A DNA stretch of 62,693 bases from Prolixibacteraceae bacterium (GCA_023228025.1 JALOCD010000006.1:1-62693); one strand, 5' to 3'; shown: positions 33,186 through 43,050, counted from the first letter of the stretch. Translations and numbers: made by a program. Notes: generated by a model from the letters alone, not told the origin.

Positions 33186-34509
33186 CACTAAATTCCTCCG
33201 CAGGCTTCAAAGGACCGGAAAGCGTTCGATTCGAAGGAGAAATTTTCCTGAGTGGTTTCATGGAATTGCAATCTTTTTGCTACTGTTCTTTACTTTTTCC
33301 CGGATTATGTGGTACAACTATATGATCCCTACCGTGGATCAAAAAGAGGATATTCTGATTGTTGAACCAAAACTGATGTTTGGTTTGCCAGTCGACTCCT
33401 TTCATGTCGAAGAGAATTCAGTCAGGCCAAACGAGAGCCTCTCGGATATTCTGACTGACAGAGGGGTATCTTCCGTGGTTATCGACAAAATTGCACATCT
33501 TCCAAAGTCGGTATTTGATCTTCGAAAAATGAAAGTGGGAAACGATTATGCCGTTTTCTATTCGCGGGATTCTCTGCGCAAACCGCTCTTTTTTGTCTAT
33601 TCAGAGAATATGGTCAATTATTATACCTACGATTTATCGCTTGATTCCTGCAAAGTTATTCCCGGGAAGAACGAGTTAACATCCGAACGAAAAGTGGTAT
33701 CCGGAACGATCAACTCTTCGCTGTGGAATGCCATGAAAGAGAACAATCTGGATCCGATGCTGGCGATTCAGCTTTCCGACTTGTTTCAGTGGTCCATCGA
33801 CTTCTTTGCCATTCAAAAGGGGGATCATTTTACCGTTTTGTATGACCAGGAGTATGTGAAAGGTGAAAAGTTAGGGATTGGGACGATCCATGCAGCAATT
33901 TTCAACGCTTCCGGACAGGATTTTACGGCGATACACTTTGAACAGGAGGATGGGCAAAGCTATTTTGACGAACAGGGAAGAAGCATCCGAAAGGAATTTT
34001 TAAAAGCCCCGCTAAAAATGTTCAGAATAAGTTCCCGTTTTTCAGCAGCCAGAATGCATCCAATTTTGCGGATTGTGAGACCACACTTTGGCGTCGACTA
34101 TGCAGCGCCAACCGGAACGCCGGTCTATACCATCGGTGATGGGGTAGTTCTATCAAAGACTTATCAGGCTGGTGGTGGGGGTAATTTTCTCAAGATCAGG
34201 CACAATTCTGTGTACACTACGACATACATGCACCTTTCAAAATTTGGCGCCGGAATTCAGGCAGGGTCTCGGGTCAAACAAGGGGACTTAATCGGATATG
34301 TTGGGGCAACTGGTCTTGCCTCCGGCCCTCACCTTGATTTTCGGGTCTTCATGAATGGATTTCCAGTCGATCCGCTCAAATTGAAATCGCCTCCGGCAAA
34401 TCCAGTTACACCAGCCAACAAAGCTAACTTCATGTCTGTAAGGGACAAATTGCTGAAAGAGCTGAAAGGGTCAAAATCTTCCAGTACCAAAAAGAGATCA
34501 TCGATTTGA
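33169..34509 (+). CDS. Membrane-anchored M23-family peptidase
   Basis: This is a 446-residue protein with one N-terminal membrane anchor (WFHGIAIFLLLFFTFSRIMW) and an OapA/LysM-like region around residues 70-130. The C-terminal M23 domain has HFGVDYAAPTGTPV (His and Asp zinc ligands), TYMHLSKFG and GPHLDFRVFMNG (third ligand). All ligands are present, so an active peptidoglycan endopeptidase is expected. I choose the ATG at 33169; an in-frame ATG five codons upstream would deepen the overlap with the YitT gene. It ends 3 bp before the convergent GDP-mannose gene's end. Confidence 0.9.
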   Translation: MKSDINTKFLRRLQRTGKRSIRRRNFPEWFHGIAIFLLLFFTFSRIMWYNYMIPTVDQKEDILIVEPKLMFGLPVDSFHVEENSVRPNESLSDILTDRGVSSVVIDKIAHLPKSVFDLRKMKVGNDYAVFYSRDSLRKPLFFVYSENMVNYYTYDLSLDSCKVIPGKNELTSERKVVSGTINSSLWNAMKENNLDPMLAIQLSDLFQWSIDFFAIQKGDHFTVLYDQEYVKGEKLGIGTIHAAIFNASGQDFTAIHFEQEDGQSYFDEQGRSIRKEFLKAPLKMFRISSRFSAARMHPILRIVRPHFGVDYAAPTGTPVYTIGDGVVLSKTYQAGGGGNFLKIRHNSVYTTTYMHLSKFGAGIQAGSRVKQGDLIGYVGATGLASGPHLDFRVFMNGFPVDPLKLKSPPANPVTPANKANFMSVRDKLLKELKGSKSSSTKKRSSI

Positions 34510-34512
34510 TAA

Positions 34513-35604
34513 TCAACCTTTTTTCTCATCCGCCAGGGTAACATCAGACACAAATTGTCTTATTTGCTGCTCATCGTCTTTCCTGCAGATAAGTAAAATT
34601 TTTTGTGATTCAACGATGATGTAATCTTTTAACCCCTGAATAACAGCAATCTTTTCCTGAGGCATATTTACGATACACCCTTCCGAATCGTAAAGAAATA
34701 TTTTGGTACCTGATACCGCATTCCCCTGGTCGTCATGCGGATGATTTTCGTAGAGAGAACCCCAGGTTCCCAAATCGGACCAGCCAAAGTCTGCCGTTAA
34801 TACAAATACATTATCGGCCTTTTCCATGACGCCATAATCAATGGAAATATTTGGACATTCGGAGTAGCTTTTGTTGATAAAGAAGACTTCATCTGGGGTA
34901 TTGATCAGTTTTTTGCCTTTTTCGAACAGGGCATTTACATCCGGGAGATATTTTTCAAGGGCTTTTTGTATGGTGGGTGCCGACCAAACAAAAATACCAG
35001 AATTCCAATAAAATTCACCGGTATCTACAAATACCTGAGCCATGGCACGATCAGGCTTTTCCGTAAAGGTCTTCACTTTGTAAAGATTTCCATAGCCATT
35101 GAAATCAATTTGTTCGTTCACCTGAATATAGCCATATCCGGTTTCCGGGCGGGAAGGCTGAATGCCTAAAGTCACCAATACCTCATTTTCACTTGCGAAG
35201 GTTAATCCTTTTTCAATTTCGCTGAGAAACAAGTCCTCTTTCAAAATCAAATGATCAGAAGGTGAAACAACTATTCTTGCCGTAGGACAAATACTCAATA
35301 TTTTATAGGTTGCATAAGCGATGCAAGGGGCCGTGTTTCTTCTGAGTGGTTCGAGCAATACCTGGGATTCCTTGAGTAGGGGTAACTGATCCATTACCAG
35401 ATCCTTGTACTTTTCGCTGGTAACAACAAAAACATTCGCCGCGGGCAAAATTCTGTTGAAACGCTCGAAGGTGAGTTGCAATAAGGTCTTACCAATGCCC
35501 AGAATATCAATAAATTGCTTCGGGCAATCGGAGGTACTTAGAGGCCAGAAACGGCTTCCTATTCCACCGGCCATGATGACGCAAAAATTTTTACAATTTT
35601 CCAT
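34513..35604 (-). CDS. Mannose-1-phosphate guanylyltransferase
   Basis: This is a 363-residue nucleotidyltransferase making GDP-mannose. It has the pyrophosphorylase loop VIMAGGIGSRFWPLST, the PKQF lysine motif, VVSPSDHLI, and the sugar-phosphate part TFTEKPDRAMAQ (FTEKP) with FYWNSGIFVW. It lacks the C-terminal isomerase half of bifunctional enzymes. The product feeds mannose- or fucose-containing polysaccharides. It stands alone, convergent with the M23 gene. Confidence 0.94.
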   Translation of the reverse strand: MENCKNFCVIMAGGIGSRFWPLSTSDCPKQFIDILGIGKTLLQLTFERFNRILPAANVFVVTSEKYKDLVMDQLPLLKESQVLLEPLRRNTAPCIAYATYKILSICPTARIVVSPSDHLILKEDLFLSEIEKGLTFASENEVLVTLGIQPSRPETGYGYIQVNEQIDFNGYGNLYKVKTFTEKPDRAMAQVFVDTGEFYWNSGIFVWSAPTIQKALEKYLPDVNALFEKGKKLINTPDEVFFINKSYSECPNISIDYGVMEKADNVFVLTADFGWSDLGTWGSLYENHPHDDQGNAVSGTKIFLYDSEGCIVNMPQEKIAVIQGLKDYIIVESQKILLICRKDDEQQIRQFVSDVTLADEKKG

Positions 35605-35728
35605 GTATAGGCGATTTTTATCAAAATTAGCTTATTTTTTCAAAATCAACTCATATTCCGTTTAAATGCAGGCAGCAAAACGAGTCCACCCAATATTTAA
35701 ATAATTTGTACTTTTATAAAAAAATTTC

Positions 35729-36469
35729 ATGAAGGTTTTCAGTGAAATCGGAAGTTATTTTTTGTTGTTGTCAAGGGTCTTTAGCCGTCCGGAGAAGAGC
35801 CGTATCTATTGGCGTCAACTGATTCTCGAAATAGAAAAGCTGGGAATTCATTCACTTGGTATTGTTGCCATCATCTCGGTTTTTATGGGGGGTATCATTA
35901 CCTTACAATTAACCTACAACATGTCTAGCCCATTGATGCCGACCTATCTTGTCGGTCTTGGGAACCGCGATACGCTCATCCTTGAATTCTCCTGTACCGT
36001 ACTAAGTCTAATGCTTGCCGGGAAGGTTGGATCAAATATCGCTTCGGAAATCGGAAGCATGCGTGTTACTGAACAGATCGACTCACTGGAGCTAATGGGA
36101 GTCAATTCAGCGGCCTTCCTGATTCTTCCCAAAATTATTGCCGTGGTCTTTATCAGTCCAATACTGTTTATTCTTAGCGTCTTTTGTGGAATTATCGGCG
36201 GGTTGATTGCCGGGCCAATTTCGGGGGTAGTAACGGTGGCGACCTACATGGGTGGTATACGGACAATGTTTGTCCCGTTTTTCGTCACCTTTTCCATTAT
36301 TAAGACACTGGTATTTGGTTTTTTGATTGCTACTGTACCCGCTTACCAGGGATACAATGTGCAGGGTGGTGCATTGGAGGTTGGTCGCGCCAGCACCCGG
36401 TCTGTCGTCAATACCAGCATACTAATTTTACTTTTTGACTTGATTTTGACTCAATTGCTGTTCAAATGA
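35729..36469 (+). CDS. mlaE: MlaE-type ABC transporter permease
   Basis: This is a 246-residue permease of the MlaE family involved in phospholipid traffic between membranes. It has five or six membrane segments, an N-terminal amphipathic stretch, and the family core LILEFSCTVLSLMLAGKVGSNIASEIGSMRVTEQIDSLELMGVN. It overlaps the ATPase gene by 4 bp (ATGA). No MCE-domain (MlaD) gene is in this operon. Confidence 0.93.
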   Translation: MKVFSEIGSYFLLLSRVFSRPEKSRIYWRQLILEIEKLGIHSLGIVAIISVFMGGIITLQLTYNMSSPLMPTYLVGLGNRDTLILEFSCTVLSLMLAGKVGSNIASEIGSMRVTEQIDSLELMGVNSAAFLILPKIIAVVFISPILFILSVFCGIIGGLIAGPISGVVTVATYMGGIRTMFVPFFVTFSIIKTLVFGFLIATVPAYQGYNVQGGALEVGRASTRSVVNTSILILLFDLILTQLLFK

Positions 36470-37236
36470 TTGAAATTAAAAACATAAAGAAATCTTTTGA
36501 AGAGCGACCGATTCTTAAAGATATTACTACACTTTTTGAGAAGGGGAAAACCAATCTGATCATTGGTCAGAGCGGATCGGGAAAGACCGTCCTCCTTAAA
36601 TCTATTGTACGGTTGATTGAGGTGGATGAGGGTGAAATTCTTTTTGACGGGAGAGATATACGGAAGATGAATTTCAAGGACATCAAACTTCTCCGACAGG
36701 AGATGGGAATGGTGTTTCAGGGAGGCGCCCTGTTCGATTCGCTCAATGTAGAGGAGAATGTTAGGTTCCCGATGGATATGTTTACCAACATGTCAGCTGC
36801 CGAGAAAAACAAGCATGTCGACTTTTGTCTCGATAGGGTCAACATCAAGGGGGCTCACCGTCTTTATCCATCCGAAATATCAGGAGGTATGCGTAAAAGG
36901 GTGGCCATCGCAAGGGCCATAGCTTTAAATCCTAAATATCTTTTTTGTGACGAACCAAATTCGGGCCTCGATCCGGTAACCTCTATTCTTATTGATAACC
37001 TGATCAAGGAGATTACCCTTGAATTTGATATAACTACTTTGATCAATACACACGACATGAACTCTGTGATGGAGATTGGCGACAATATCCTCTTTATCTC
37101 AGAAGGCGAAAAGGGATGGGAGGGGAACAACACACAAGTGCTTTTTACCAGAAATAAGAAACTCAACGAATTTGTTTTTGCATCACCCTTGTCAAAAAGA
37201 ATTCGCGATTTGAAACAAAGGGAGGATGACGAATGA
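36466..37236 (+). CDS. mlaF: MlaF-type ABC transporter ATP-binding protein
   Basis: This is a 256-residue ATPase with Walker A (IIGQSGSGKTVLLK), the Q-loop (GMVFQGGALFDSLNVEENV, typical of MlaF), the signature SEISGGMRKRVAIARAIA, Walker B (YLFCDEPNSGLDPVTS) and the switch His (NTHDMNSV). It energises the MlaE permease encoded just upstream with a 4-bp overlap, and overlaps the DUF4296 gene by 4 bp. Confidence 0.95.
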   Translation: MIEIKNIKKSFEERPILKDITTLFEKGKTNLIIGQSGSGKTVLLKSIVRLIEVDEGEILFDGRDIRKMNFKDIKLLRQEMGMVFQGGALFDSLNVEENVRFPMDMFTNMSAAEKNKHVDFCLDRVNIKGAHRLYPSEISGGMRKRVAIARAIALNPKYLFCDEPNSGLDPVTSILIDNLIKEITLEFDITTLINTHDMNSVMEIGDNILFISEGEKGWEGNNTQVLFTRNKKLNEFVFASPLSKRIRDLKQREDDE

Positions 37237-37658
37237 GACGACATTATCTTTTAATATTTGTTCTGCTGGCAATTATGGCTTGTTCAGGCCGCAGACTGCC
37301 TGATGGCGTTTTGCCAGCAAAGAAAATGATCCCCATATTGGTTGATATCCATCTTTCGGAAGCCATTAATAACCAAAAATTCAATATTTCATTGGTTAGG
37401 GACAGTTTACCCGAAATATTGTATCTCTCAGTTTGCAAAAAATATAAAATTGAGAAGTCTGTCATCGAAAAATCGCTCCTATATTATGGGAAACATCCCA
37501 ATGAATATGTTCCGATTTACGATGAAGTATTGGATGTTTTGAGCGCGATGGAGGTGAAATCGCGAAATGATACCCTTAGGGCGGCCCGTGTCAGCGGATT
37601 TGATCTTGACACCTCCAAAACAAAGAAATCCCCAAAGGATGCTCCCCAAAAAAATTGA
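37233..37658 (+). CDS. DUF4296 lipoprotein
   Basis: This is a 141-residue lipoprotein (MRRHYLLIFVLLAIMACSG, lipobox Cys17). The DUF4296 domain covers about residues 25-115, with ILVDIHLSEAINNQKF and YYGKHPNEYVPIYDEVLDVLS. The family is restricted to Bacteroidota and has no known function. The 4-bp overlap with mlaF suggests it may assist the lipid transporter or simply share its promoter. The C-terminal tail is rich in Lys and Pro. Confidence 0.88.
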   Translation: MRRHYLLIFVLLAIMACSGRRLPDGVLPAKKMIPILVDIHLSEAINNQKFNISLVRDSLPEILYLSVCKKYKIEKSVIEKSLLYYGKHPNEYVPIYDEVLDVLSAMEVKSRNDTLRAARVSGFDLDTSKTKKSPKDAPQKN

Positions 37659-37681
37659 GGATTTACAGACAAAACTGACTC

Positions 37682-38875
37682 ATGCGTAAAATCTCTGCAC
37701 ACCTGATCCTGGATGGGCTTGGTCACTGTTATACCAAAGGGATTGTGACACTCGATTGGGATGGGACAATCCTCAACATAGAGGATACGGGTGGTGCATT
37801 GCGTGAATCGGCAGAAGTTGAGTTCTTCAGCGGCATGCTGGTGCCCGGATTTATCAATGCCCACTGCCATCTCGAATTGTCGCACATGCACAATACATTC
37901 CCTGAGTCTGCCGGATTCGTGCCATTCCTTAAAAAGGTTGTTGAAACGAGGGCCAGTGAACCCGAATACATTTCGGAAGCCGCCGAAAAGGCCGATATCC
38001 TGATGTATAAAAATGGTATCGTCGCGGTAGGGGATATTGCCAATGGTACAACGGCGTTTGAAGCGAAGAAAAATTCATCTATTTATTATTTCACTTTTCT
38101 CGAAACGCTTGGATTTAATCCGGGACGTTCGGAAAAAGCTTTTCATTGGGCAGATAATTGCATAAAGCTTGCTGAATCAATGGGACTGAAAGGTTCCATC
38201 GTGCCTCATGCTCCATACTCGGTTTCCAATCAACTTTTTGAGGCTGTTGCAATTGAAGCTACGCGATCGGGCTTGCCCATTTCAATTCACAGCCAGGAAA
38301 GTTTGGCTGAAGATGATCTGTACAGGACTGGATCTGGGGAAATGGTTGATCATCTTCGGGATAATCTTGGGATTGAAACTTCTCATTTTACCCCAACAGG
38401 GGAAAGCGCTCTCCGAAGTACCCTGAAATTACTGCCAGTTGAAAACCACTTGTTACTTGTTCACAATCTATTTACGACACAAAGTGACCTGGATTATATT
38501 TCGACGGTGCGCAAGCTAAGCAATACTTGGTTTGTCTTGTGTCCGGGATCTAATCTCTACATTCAGAACCGGCTTCCCAACATTGACCTGTTCAGGAGAA
38601 ACGAGCTGCAAATTTGTCTGGGAACGGATAGTCTTGCATCGAATCACCAGCTATCTATTCTGGAGGAGATGAAGATCATTCAGCAGGCCTCTCCTTCGAT
38701 TCCATTGGATGAGCTTCTCGGATGGGCGACCATTCATGGGGCCAATGCCTTGGGAATAAGTGACTGGGCAGGTTCCATTGAGATTGGTAAACGTCCGGGT
38801 ATCAATCTTTTAACCAATGTAGATTTCTCCGAAAGAAAACTATTTCCCGGGACCAGGCTGAAAAAAATATGCTAA
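37682..38875 (+). CDS. Amidohydrolase-family deaminase-like protein
   Basis: This 397-residue metal-dependent hydrolase has an HxH motif in FINAHCHLELSH, His in VPHAPYS and ISIHSQES, and the metal Asp in CLGTDSLASNHQ. The pattern (HLELS, FLETLGFNPGRSEKA, HNLFTTQSDL, CPGSNLYI) is closest in my memory to aminofutalosine deaminases (MqnX) and to TrzA/SsnA-type aminohydrolases. No other menaquinone gene is in the window, so the substrate stays open. It opens a four-gene plus-strand run with the radical SAM, ComB and aminotransferase genes, 23 bp after the DUF4296 stop. Confidence 0.8.
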   Translation: MRKISAHLILDGLGHCYTKGIVTLDWDGTILNIEDTGGALRESAEVEFFSGMLVPGFINAHCHLELSHMHNTFPESAGFVPFLKKVVETRASEPEYISEAAEKADILMYKNGIVAVGDIANGTTAFEAKKNSSIYYFTFLETLGFNPGRSEKAFHWADNCIKLAESMGLKGSIVPHAPYSVSNQLFEAVAIEATRSGLPISIHSQESLAEDDLYRTGSGEMVDHLRDNLGIETSHFTPTGESALRSTLKLLPVENHLLLVHNLFTTQSDLDYISTVRKLSNTWFVLCPGSNLYIQNRLPNIDLFRRNELQICLGTDSLASNHQLSILEEMKIIQQASPSIPLDELLGWATIHGANALGISDWAGSIEIGKRPGINLLTNVDFSERKLFPGTRLKKIC

Positions 38876-38899
38876 TTTTTAAATAATCAGAGTACATTC

Positions 38900-39682
38900 A
38901 TGGCGACCTTTCTTTTTGACAAGACCATCTTCGGGCCACTGATAAGCAGGAGGCTGGGAATCTCACTGGGAGTCAACCTGCTTCCCAACGATACAAAATT
39001 ATGCTCTTTCGACTGCATCTATTGCGAGTGCGGATGGAATCCTGACCGGAGACAACAACAGGTACATTTGCCAAAGCGATACGATGTACAAATACAACTC
39101 AAAAATAAGCTCATTGAAATGTCTGCTGAATCCCAACTTCCTGATGTTATTACCTTTGCAGGGAACGGGGAGCCAACCATGCATCCTGATTTTGCAGCCA
39201 TCATTGATGATACCATCCAATTAAGGAATGAATTCTCCCCGAAATCGAAAATAGCCGTTCTGTCAAACGCTACCATGTTGCACAAAGCATCAGTTGTTGA
39301 GGCACTTAAAAAGGTTGACGACAATATTCTTAAACTCGACTCCGGCATTTTGGAGACAATTTTGTTGCTGAATAAGCCGGTTGGCAAGTTTGACTTAACG
39401 AAACTGACCGACCATCTTAGAAAATTTGATAGGGCGCTTGTCATTCAAACGATGTTCCTGAAAGGGACTTTTGAGGGTGTTCCTTTCGATAACACCACAG
39501 AACAGGAAATTGATAGCTGGATCAAACTTTTGAAGCTAATTCAGCCAAAATCAGTCATGATCTATTCCATTGCCAGGGATACCCCAGCCGACAATCTGAT
39601 CGGCATCAAGTTGCAGAAGTTAGAGGAGATAGGCAGAAGGGTGAAAAAAGAGACCAGTATTTCGGTTCAGGTAAGTGGTTAA
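38900..39682 (+). CDS. Radical SAM protein
   Basis: This is a 260-residue protein with the [4Fe-4S] motif LCSFDCIYC (CxxxCxxC) and FAGNGEPTMHPDF, the usual glycine-rich radical SAM strand. The start GPLISRRLGISLGVNLLP resembles the COG0731 group, whose functions are mostly unassigned. It lies 24 bp downstream of the amidohydrolase and 15 bp before the ComB gene, so co-expression is expected. Confidence 0.88.
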   Translation: MATFLFDKTIFGPLISRRLGISLGVNLLPNDTKLCSFDCIYCECGWNPDRRQQQVHLPKRYDVQIQLKNKLIEMSAESQLPDVITFAGNGEPTMHPDFAAIIDDTIQLRNEFSPKSKIAVLSNATMLHKASVVEALKKVDDNILKLDSGILETILLLNKPVGKFDLTKLTDHLRKFDRALVIQTMFLKGTFEGVPFDNTTEQEIDSWIKLLKLIQPKSVMIYSIARDTPADNLIGIKLQKLEEIGRRVKKETSISVQVSG

Positions 39683-39697
39683 CTAATAGATAAAAGG

Positions 39698-40387
39698 ATG
39701 CAAATTGATATTCTTCAATTGACAGAGGGTGCAAAAAAGGCGAAAGGAACAACCGTCGTTATTGATGTTTTCAGGGCTTTTTCTACCGCATGCTATCTCA
39801 TGGCTTCAGGAGCGGCAAGAATCATTCCGGTTGAACATGTTGAAGAGGCACTGGTTTTGAAAGGTCAAATTCCTAATGCCATACTTCTGGGTGAAAGAAA
39901 CGAAAAAAAAGTGGAGGGATTCGATTTCGGGAATTCCCCAACCCATATTGCTGCGCATGATTTCAGGGATAAAACCATTGTCATGACCACCAGTTCCGGC
40001 ACCAAGGGATTGATGAATGCAACGGGTTCAGACGAGATTCTGAGTGGCAGCTTTGTAAATGACGGGGCAACTGTCCGCTACCTGAAAATCAAAGATCCTT
40101 CGATCGTCAGCCTGGTATGCATGGGCTACGAAGGGAAGAGGCCAACCCAGGAAGATACTTTTCTGGCCGAATACATCCGGGCTAAAATATTGGATCAGTC
40201 CACTGATTTTAAAGGCATGAAGGAGATCCTGCGATATGGTGACGGGGCCCGCCTGCTGGATCCGAATAATCAAACATGGTCTCCCGCCTCAGATTTTGAT
40301 CTTTGTCTGGATCTTGACCGGTTTGATTTCGTATTAAAACTTACCGACGAGGATGGATTGAAAGTACTTAAAGTGACTTACATATAA
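39698..40387 (+). CDS. comB: 2-phosphosulfolactate phosphatase family protein (ComB)
   Basis: This is a 229-residue ComB-family protein. It has TTVVIDVFRAFSTACYLMASGA, LLGERNEKKVEGFDFGNSP and MTTSSGTKGL, the conserved blocks of this phosphatase. ComB makes sulfolactate in coenzyme M synthesis, but many bacteria carry it without the rest of that route, as seems the case here. Magnesium-dependent phosphatase activity on a phosphosulfonate or similar acid is what the family suggests. It ends 1 bp before the aminotransferase gene. Confidence 0.88.
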   Translation: MQIDILQLTEGAKKAKGTTVVIDVFRAFSTACYLMASGAARIIPVEHVEEALVLKGQIPNAILLGERNEKKVEGFDFGNSPTHIAAHDFRDKTIVMTTSSGTKGLMNATGSDEILSGSFVNDGATVRYLKIKDPSIVSLVCMGYEGKRPTQEDTFLAEYIRAKILDQSTDFKGMKEILRYGDGARLLDPNNQTWSPASDFDLCLDLDRFDFVLKLTDEDGLKVLKVTYI

Positions 40388-40388
40388 A

Positions 40389-41561
40389 ATGAAAAGATAC
40401 GATTTCGACGAAATAATTCCCCGCAGGGGCACAGATTGTGAAAAATACGATCATCTGGAGAGCCATTTTGGGAATGGCAATGCTATCCCTTTGTGGGTGG
40501 CAGACGGGGATTTCAGGGTACCTGATTTTATTACGGCTGCCATACGGTATCGGGCTGACCATGAAATATATGCCTACTCCTTCAGATCGGACGGGTACTA
40601 TAACTCCATCATTCATTGGCAGCAAAACAGACATGACTGGCAAATTGAACGGGACATGATACTTCCAACCCAGGGAGTCGTGTCAACACTTGCCTCTATC
40701 ATTATGGCGTATACTGAGGCGGGAGATAAAGTGATCATTCAACCACCTGTTTATACCCCATTCTTTACTTGTGTCAAAAATTGCGGACGGATCGTCGTCG
40801 AAAATCCACTTAAATTGGAGAATGGTTCCTATACCTTTGACTTTGAGGATCTCGTTGGCAAAATTGACAAGCAAACCCGCATGCTTATTTTGTGTAATCC
40901 GCACAATCCTGTGGGACGGGTGTGGAAGAAAGAGGAACTTTCTAAATTGGGGGATATCTGTTTAGAAAACAATGTCTTGATTGTATCAGACGAAATTCAT
41001 TCTGACCTGATTTTCTCGGGATACAAGCACCTTCCGCTACCTAAAATATCAGAGCAGCTGGCTGCCAAATGTATTGTGTGCATGGCTCCGAGCAAAACCT
41101 TTAACATCGCCGGTCTTGCGAGTTCGTTCGTAATCATTCCCGATAAAAAAATCAGGCAAAAGTTCGATCATTTTCTCCGTACATTACATCTTTCAAATGG
41201 TAATTTATTTGGGAATGTTGCGCTTCAGGCTGCCTATCAATTTGGTATGGACTGGGTGAATCAACAAAATGCTTATTTAGAGGCCAACCGCGACTTTATG
41301 ATGGCTTTTTTCCGGGACAAGATGCCTAAGATAAAAATGATTATTACCGAAGCGACCTATCTCGCCTGGCTCGATGTCAGGGAATATGGTCTGGGAGAAG
41401 CAGAGATGAACAGATTGCTGATCGACAAGGCTGAGGTTGTATTGAACAAAGGATCGATCTACGGGAAGGAGGGTGATGGATTTTTCAGATTGAATTTCGC
41501 ATGTCCACGGCAGGTTCTGGAGGAGGCGCTTACAAGGATGGAAAACATTCTGGGAGGATAA
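40389..41561 (+). CDS. MalY/PatB-type PLP aminotransferase (probable cystathionine beta-lyase)
   Basis: This is a 390-residue fold-type I PLP enzyme. It starts with the PatB pattern MKRYDFDEIIPRRGTDCEKYD and has WVADGDFRVPDF, LCNPHNPVGRVW and the PLP-lysine motif APSKTFNIAGL. Members act as cystathionine beta-lyase or C-S lyase. It begins 1 bp after the comB stop. The 3' end converges on the prenyl synthase gene with an 8-bp gap and no clear terminator. Confidence 0.93.
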   Translation: MKRYDFDEIIPRRGTDCEKYDHLESHFGNGNAIPLWVADGDFRVPDFITAAIRYRADHEIYAYSFRSDGYYNSIIHWQQNRHDWQIERDMILPTQGVVSTLASIIMAYTEAGDKVIIQPPVYTPFFTCVKNCGRIVVENPLKLENGSYTFDFEDLVGKIDKQTRMLILCNPHNPVGRVWKKEELSKLGDICLENNVLIVSDEIHSDLIFSGYKHLPLPKISEQLAAKCIVCMAPSKTFNIAGLASSFVIIPDKKIRQKFDHFLRTLHLSNGNLFGNVALQAAYQFGMDWVNQQNAYLEANRDFMMAFFRDKMPKIKMIITEATYLAWLDVREYGLGEAEMNRLLIDKAEVVLNKGSIYGKEGDGFFRLNFACPRQVLEEALTRMENILGG

Positions 41562-41569
41562 ACGCGCAT

Positions 41570-42553
41570 CTATTTTACTCGCGAAAGTAGCGCTGAAGCA
41601 AAATTTCTGAGCTCGGTTTTTTCTGAATCTGTGATTGCTATTTGGTTAAGTTTTTCGATGCCTAGGTCATGGTAATGTTTCATGAGCGCTTTGGTCGCAG
41701 TGGCTGCTCCCGATTCGGAAAAGATTCTTCTGACTGCTTCTATTTTTTCCTTCTTGTCAAAATCGCTTTTGCTAGTCCATTCCAGTAACTTTGAACGGTT
41801 CCTTTCATCGCACAACTTCATGGCGCTAATTAAAAGGCAGGTTTTCTTGTTCTCGCAAATGTCGCCGCCAATCTTTTTCCCGAAAGAACGCTCCTCACCG
41901 TAAACATCCAGCCAATCATCCTGCAACTGAAAGGCTATGCCAATCGCAAGACCGAAATCATAGAGCAGTTGGCAATTCAGCTCATCCGCTCCGGCGAGCA
42001 TGGCCCCGGTCTTTAAACTGCAGGCGATAAGAACAGCAGTTTTTAACCTTATCATTTCTAAGTACTCAACAATAGTCACCTGATCTTTTTCTTCAAATTC
42101 CATATCAAATTGTTGCCCTTCGCAGACTTCGATGGCAGTGGTAGAGAACAGGGTAAGAACAGATGGAAGTTTGGACGGTTCACATTGTGACAACATTTGA
42201 AATGACAGGATTGACATGGCATCTCCACTCAGGATAGCGCTGTTTTCGCTGTATTTGACATGTACTGAAGGAACTCCCCTACGGATTGCTGCATGATCCA
42301 TGATATCGTCGTGCAACAGGGTAAAATTGTGAAATAGCTCAATGGCAGCAGCGGCTGGAAAGAAAGTTTCGGGATATCGGGAAAATAGGGAGGCGGCATG
42401 AAGCAGCAAGACAGGTCGGATTCTCTTGCCCCCGACTGCCAAGGAGTAGGCGATCGGTCCATACAATTGTAACGGAGCCGTGTTTTGTATGTTTTGAATC
42501 TCGGTCTGAAATCTTTTCTCGAACGATTCCAGGAGATATTGAAAACTAAGCAT
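41570..42553 (-). CDS. Isoprenyl diphosphate synthase (trans, polyprenyl synthetase family)
   Basis: This is a 327-residue all-helical prenyltransferase with GGKRIRPVLLL, the first Asp-rich motif LLHDDIMDHA and the second QLQDDWLDVYGE. The spacing (DDxxD with no insert) fits farnesyl/geranylgeranyl or longer-chain synthases; chain length cannot be set confidently from sequence. It lies 16 bp downstream of the bactofilin gene, and dxs and ispD elsewhere in the window serve the same pathway. Confidence 0.93.
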   Translation of the reverse strand: MLSFQYLLESFEKRFQTEIQNIQNTAPLQLYGPIAYSLAVGGKRIRPVLLLHAASLFSRYPETFFPAAAAIELFHNFTLLHDDIMDHAAIRRGVPSVHVKYSENSAILSGDAMSILSFQMLSQCEPSKLPSVLTLFSTTAIEVCEGQQFDMEFEEKDQVTIVEYLEMIRLKTAVLIACSLKTGAMLAGADELNCQLLYDFGLAIGIAFQLQDDWLDVYGEERSFGKKIGGDICENKKTCLLISAMKLCDERNRSKLLEWTSKSDFDKKEKIEAVRRIFSESGAATATKALMKHYHDLGIEKLNQIAITDSEKTELRNFASALLSRVK

Positions 42554-42569
42554 AGTTTATGGTTTCAAA

Positions 42570-42950
42570 CTACTTCTCTGCCAGAAGGGCTTCCTGAACC
42601 GGCATCTCCTCATTGATCATCTTGCAATGACCAACAAAGCGTGCTCCAGGTTCTACCGAAAGTTTACCCATGGTCAGATTTCCGGTAATGGAGGCAGTTC
42701 CTTTGAGAGAGAGAAGATCTTTTACAGTAATTTCACCTTTCACATATCCCATTATTTCAGCGCTTGTGCAGCGAATGGTACCATCAATTCTGGAATCTGG
42801 ACCAACAACTACCCTCCCTTTGCAATCCAGGTCGCCGATCAAAATACCATCAATCCGAATGTCTCCGGCCGACTCGATGTTTCCTTTGATTTTGGTATCC
42901 TGAGCGATGGTGTTCAGGGCTTTTACTTCGTTAATGACTGGTTTTGACAT
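42570..42950 (-). CDS. Bactofilin (polymer-forming cytoskeletal protein)
   Basis: This is a 126-residue bactofilin: NTIAQDTKIKGNIESAGDIRIDGILIGDLDCKGRVVVGPDSRIDG, then repeating beta-helix turns (AEIMGYVKGEITVKDLLSLKGTASI). These proteins polymerise without nucleotide and scaffold envelope proteins, often cell-wall enzymes. No membrane anchor is seen. It is upstream of the prenyl synthase gene and separated from rpmF by a terminator. Confidence 0.95.
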   Translation of the reverse strand: MSKPVINEVKALNTIAQDTKIKGNIESAGDIRIDGILIGDLDCKGRVVVGPDSRIDGTIRCTSAEIMGYVKGEITVKDLLSLKGTASITGNLTMGKLSVEPGARFVGHCKMINEEMPVQEALLAEK

Positions 42951-43026
42951 GATGTAATTTATTGTTCAGTTAAAAGCGCCGATGAAGATACGAATTCATG
43001 CCGGTTTTTAGCAATTGTCAGTAACA

Positions 43027-43050
43027 AAAAAATCCCTTTCGGGATTTTTT
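43027..43050. terminator. Intrinsic terminator downstream of rpmF
   Basis: AAAAAATCCC-TTTC-GGGATTTTTT forms a perfect 10-bp hairpin with T-runs in both directions. It follows the rpmF stop (43096) on the minus strand. Confidence 0.9.
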